NCBI RefSeq assembly: GCF_021474425.1
Contig: NZ_JAKEIP010000032.1
Coordinates: forward strand, 1 to 56,302
DNA from: Streptomyces muensis
GTDB taxonomy: Bacteria > Actinomycetota > Actinomycetes > Streptomycetales > Streptomycetaceae
DNA: 56,302 nucleotides
Reading direction: 5' to 3'
In this document: positions 54,895 to 56,302 of the stretch, piece after piece
How the letters are laid out: every line of letters starts with the position of its first letter
How positions within the stretch are numbered: position 1 is the first letter of the stretch
Notes under the pieces: generated by a model
Database searches by the model: none
The model's input: only the letters and a program-made list of their open reading frames with translations
Told to the model about the DNA's origin: nothing
Translations under genes and position numbers: made by a program

Positions 54895-56302
54895 ATGGCG
54901 CAGTGGACTTCCGCGATGGGGGCCGCACAGCTGGCCCGGCTGCTCACCTCCCAGCAGGACCGCCCCGCCGGCCCCGGTACCAAGCGCCCGCCCGCGTACC
55001 GGTCCCTGGCCGACGGCATCCGGCTGCTCGTCCTGGAGGGCCGCGTTCCGGTCGCCGCACGGCTGCCCGCCGAGCGGGAACTGGCCCTCGCCCTTTCGGT
55101 GAGCCGTACGACCGTGGCCGCCGCGTACGAGGCGCTGCGCACCGAGGGGTTCCTGGAGTCGCGGCGCGGGGCCGGGAGCTGGACGGCCGTGCCGGCCGGG
55201 AACCCGCTGCCCGCCCGCGGTCTGGAGCCGCTGCCGCCCGAGGCGCTGGGCTCCATGATCGACCTGGGCACCGCTGCGCTGCCCGCCCCCGAGCCGTGGC
55301 TGACCCGTGCCGTCCAGGGCGCCCTTGAGGAATTGCCCCCGTACGCCCACACCCACGGCGACTATCCGGCCGGGCTGCCCGCACTGCGCGCGATGATCGC
55401 CGACCGGTACTCGGCGCGCGGGATTCCGACCATGCCCGAGCAGATCATGGTGACGACCGGTGCGATGGGCGCCATGGACGCGATCTGTCATCTGTTCGCG
55501 GGTCGCGGTGAGCGGATCGCGGTCGAGTCGCCGTCGTACGCCAACATCCTCCAGCTGATGCGGGAGGCGGGCGCCCGGCTCGTGCCCGTCGCCATGGCCG
55601 AGGGGCTGGCCGGCTGGGACGTGGACCGGTGGCGGCAGGTGCTGCGGGAGGCCGCGCCCCGGCTCGCCTATGTCGTCGCCGACTTCCACAATCCGACCGG
55701 GGCGCTGGCTGACGAGGACCAGCGGCGGCGGCTGGTGGACGCGGCGCGGTCGGCGGGCACGGTGCTCGTCGCCGACGAGACGATGAGCGAGCTGTGGCTC
55801 GATCCGGACGTGGAGATGCCGCGCGCGGTGTGCGCCTTCGACCCCGCCGGCTCGACCGTCATCACCGTAGGGTCGGCCAGCAAGGCCTTCTGGGCGGGGA
55901 TGCGGATTGGCTGGGTGCGGGCGGCTCCGGACGTGATCCGCAGCCTCGTGGCCGCACGCGCCTACGCCGATCTGGGCACGCCCGTGCTGGAACAGCTCGC
56001 CGTGAACTGGCTGTTCGGTACCGGGGGTTGGGAGCAGGCCGTGGAGCTGCGGCGCGGGCAGGCCCGGGAGAACCGGGACGCGCTCGTCACGGCCGTGCGG
56101 CGGGAGCTGCCCGGTTGGGAGTTCGAGGTGCCGCGGGGCGGGCTCACGCTGTGGGTCCGCACGGGTGGCCTGTCGGGCTCTCGGCTCGCGGAGGTCGGGG
56201 AGCGGGTGGGGGTCCGGGTGCCGTCCCGCACGCGCCTACGCCGATCTGGGCACGCCCGTGCTGGAACAGCTCGCCGTGAACTGGCTGTTCGGTACCGGGG
56301 GT
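54895..56302 (+). CDS. MocR-family regulator (YczR-like), 3' end broken at the window edge
   Basis: At least 443 residues of a GntR-type winged helix-turn-helix fused to a PLP-dependent aminotransferase domain. The DNA-binding part is RLPAERELALALSVSRTTVA (about residues 57-76). The aminotransferase part has VTTGAMGAMDAICHLFAGRG, VADFHNPTGALADEDQ and the PLP lysine in TVGSASKAFWAGMRIGW. From 56226 on, the sequence is a copy of 55952-56028 in another frame, so the last 25 codons are not part of the natural protein and the true C-terminus is missing. Next to yczE it is most likely a YczR-type regulator. Confidence 0.9.
   Translation, partial: MAQWTSAMGAAQLARLLTSQQDRPAGPGTKRPPAYRSLADGIRLLVLEGRVPVAARLPAERELALALSVSRTTVAAAYEALRTEGFLESRRGAGSWTAVPAGNPLPARGLEPLPPEALGSMIDLGTAALPAPEPWLTRAVQGALEELPPYAHTHGDYPAGLPALRAMIADRYSARGIPTMPEQIMVTTGAMGAMDAICHLFAGRGERIAVESPSYANILQLMREAGARLVPVAMAEGLAGWDVDRWRQVLREAAPRLAYVVADFHNPTGALADEDQRRRLVDAARSAGTVLVADETMSELWLDPDVEMPRAVCAFDPAGSTVITVGSASKAFWAGMRIGWVRAAPDVIRSLVAARAYADLGTPVLEQLAVNWLFGTGGWEQAVELRRGQARENRDALVTAVRRELPGWEFEVPRGGLTLWVRTGGLSGSRLAEVGERVGVRVPSRTRLRRSGHARAGTARRELAVRYRG
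55952..56302. repeat. 77-bp perfect direct repeat ending at the window edge
   Basis: Bases 56226-56302 are identical to 55952-56028, an offset of 274 bases. The second copy stops exactly at the last base of the window and shifts the reading frame. This looks like an assembly-graph edge (77 is a common k-mer length) or an unresolved 274-bp tandem duplication. Confidence 0.9.

Overview
The window is high-GC actinobacterial DNA, almost certainly from Streptomyces. Signs of this are the strong G/C bias at third codon positions, frequent GTG starts, TTGAC/TAGGNT-type promoters, DasR-like operators before chitinase genes, a sigma-R promoter before rbpA, and a gene order (rpe ... chiI-ribE-ribM-ribBA-ribH-hisE-hisG ... 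chiD ... ppm-fxsA-rbpA) that matches, from memory, the S. coelicolor SCO14xx region. It is core-type chromosome. I see no prophage, integrase, transposase, CRISPR array, tRNA, rRNA or large biosynthetic cluster.

Layout. 0.1-6.2 kb: MMPL transporter, ribulose-phosphate epimerase, SorC-type regulator, orphan barstar-like protein, GuaB1. 6.2-13.4 kb: a CAT-type cationic amino-acid permease and an Lrp/AsnC regulator, then an MFS protein and a small secreted protein, then a nitrilase-fold amidase with a flavin amino-acid 2-monooxygenase closely resembling Pseudomonas DavA/DavB. Both the permease and the amidase promoters carry helically phased GCAACG repeats, so these genes look like one basic-amino-acid import and oxidation module. 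13.4-21.8 kb: DUF5995 protein, GH6 glucanase, uracil/xanthine permease, hotdog thioesterase, an MFS/ROK divergent pair with a palindromic operator, and an ECF41 sigma factor beside its likely target oxidoreductase. 21.9-29.5 kb: modular chitinase, FMN riboswitch and riboflavin operon running into hisE-hisG. 29.7-40.7 kb: two overlapping CNNM/HlyC-type proteins, a TPR-AAA+ ATPase, a P-loop kinase with a probable frameshift, an APC permease, a C39-like secreted peptidase, a 46-residue membrane protein and a TetR regulator. 40.8-47.3 kb: second chitinase, acyl-CoA dehydrogenase, a lipocalin-like/phosphotransferase pair (the latter apparently frameshifted), and a second Lrp. 47.4-56.3 kb: amidohydrolase, polyprenol-phosphate-mannose synthase after a 555-bp non-coding leader, FxsA, RbpA, UMF1-type MFS, glycerophosphodiesterase, and a YczE/YczR divergent pair.

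The last 77 bases exactly repeat an internal stretch 274 bases earlier and knock the final gene out of frame. The first 47 bases belong to a repeat also found, inverted, at 32.2 kb. Together with two probable frameshifts this suggests draft sequence with contig edges. The most interesting biology is the permease-Lrp-amidase-monooxygenase module with its shared phased operator arrays. Next are the matched two-operator promoters of the two chitinases, the ECF41/target promoter pairing, and several clean palindromes without an assigned regulator.
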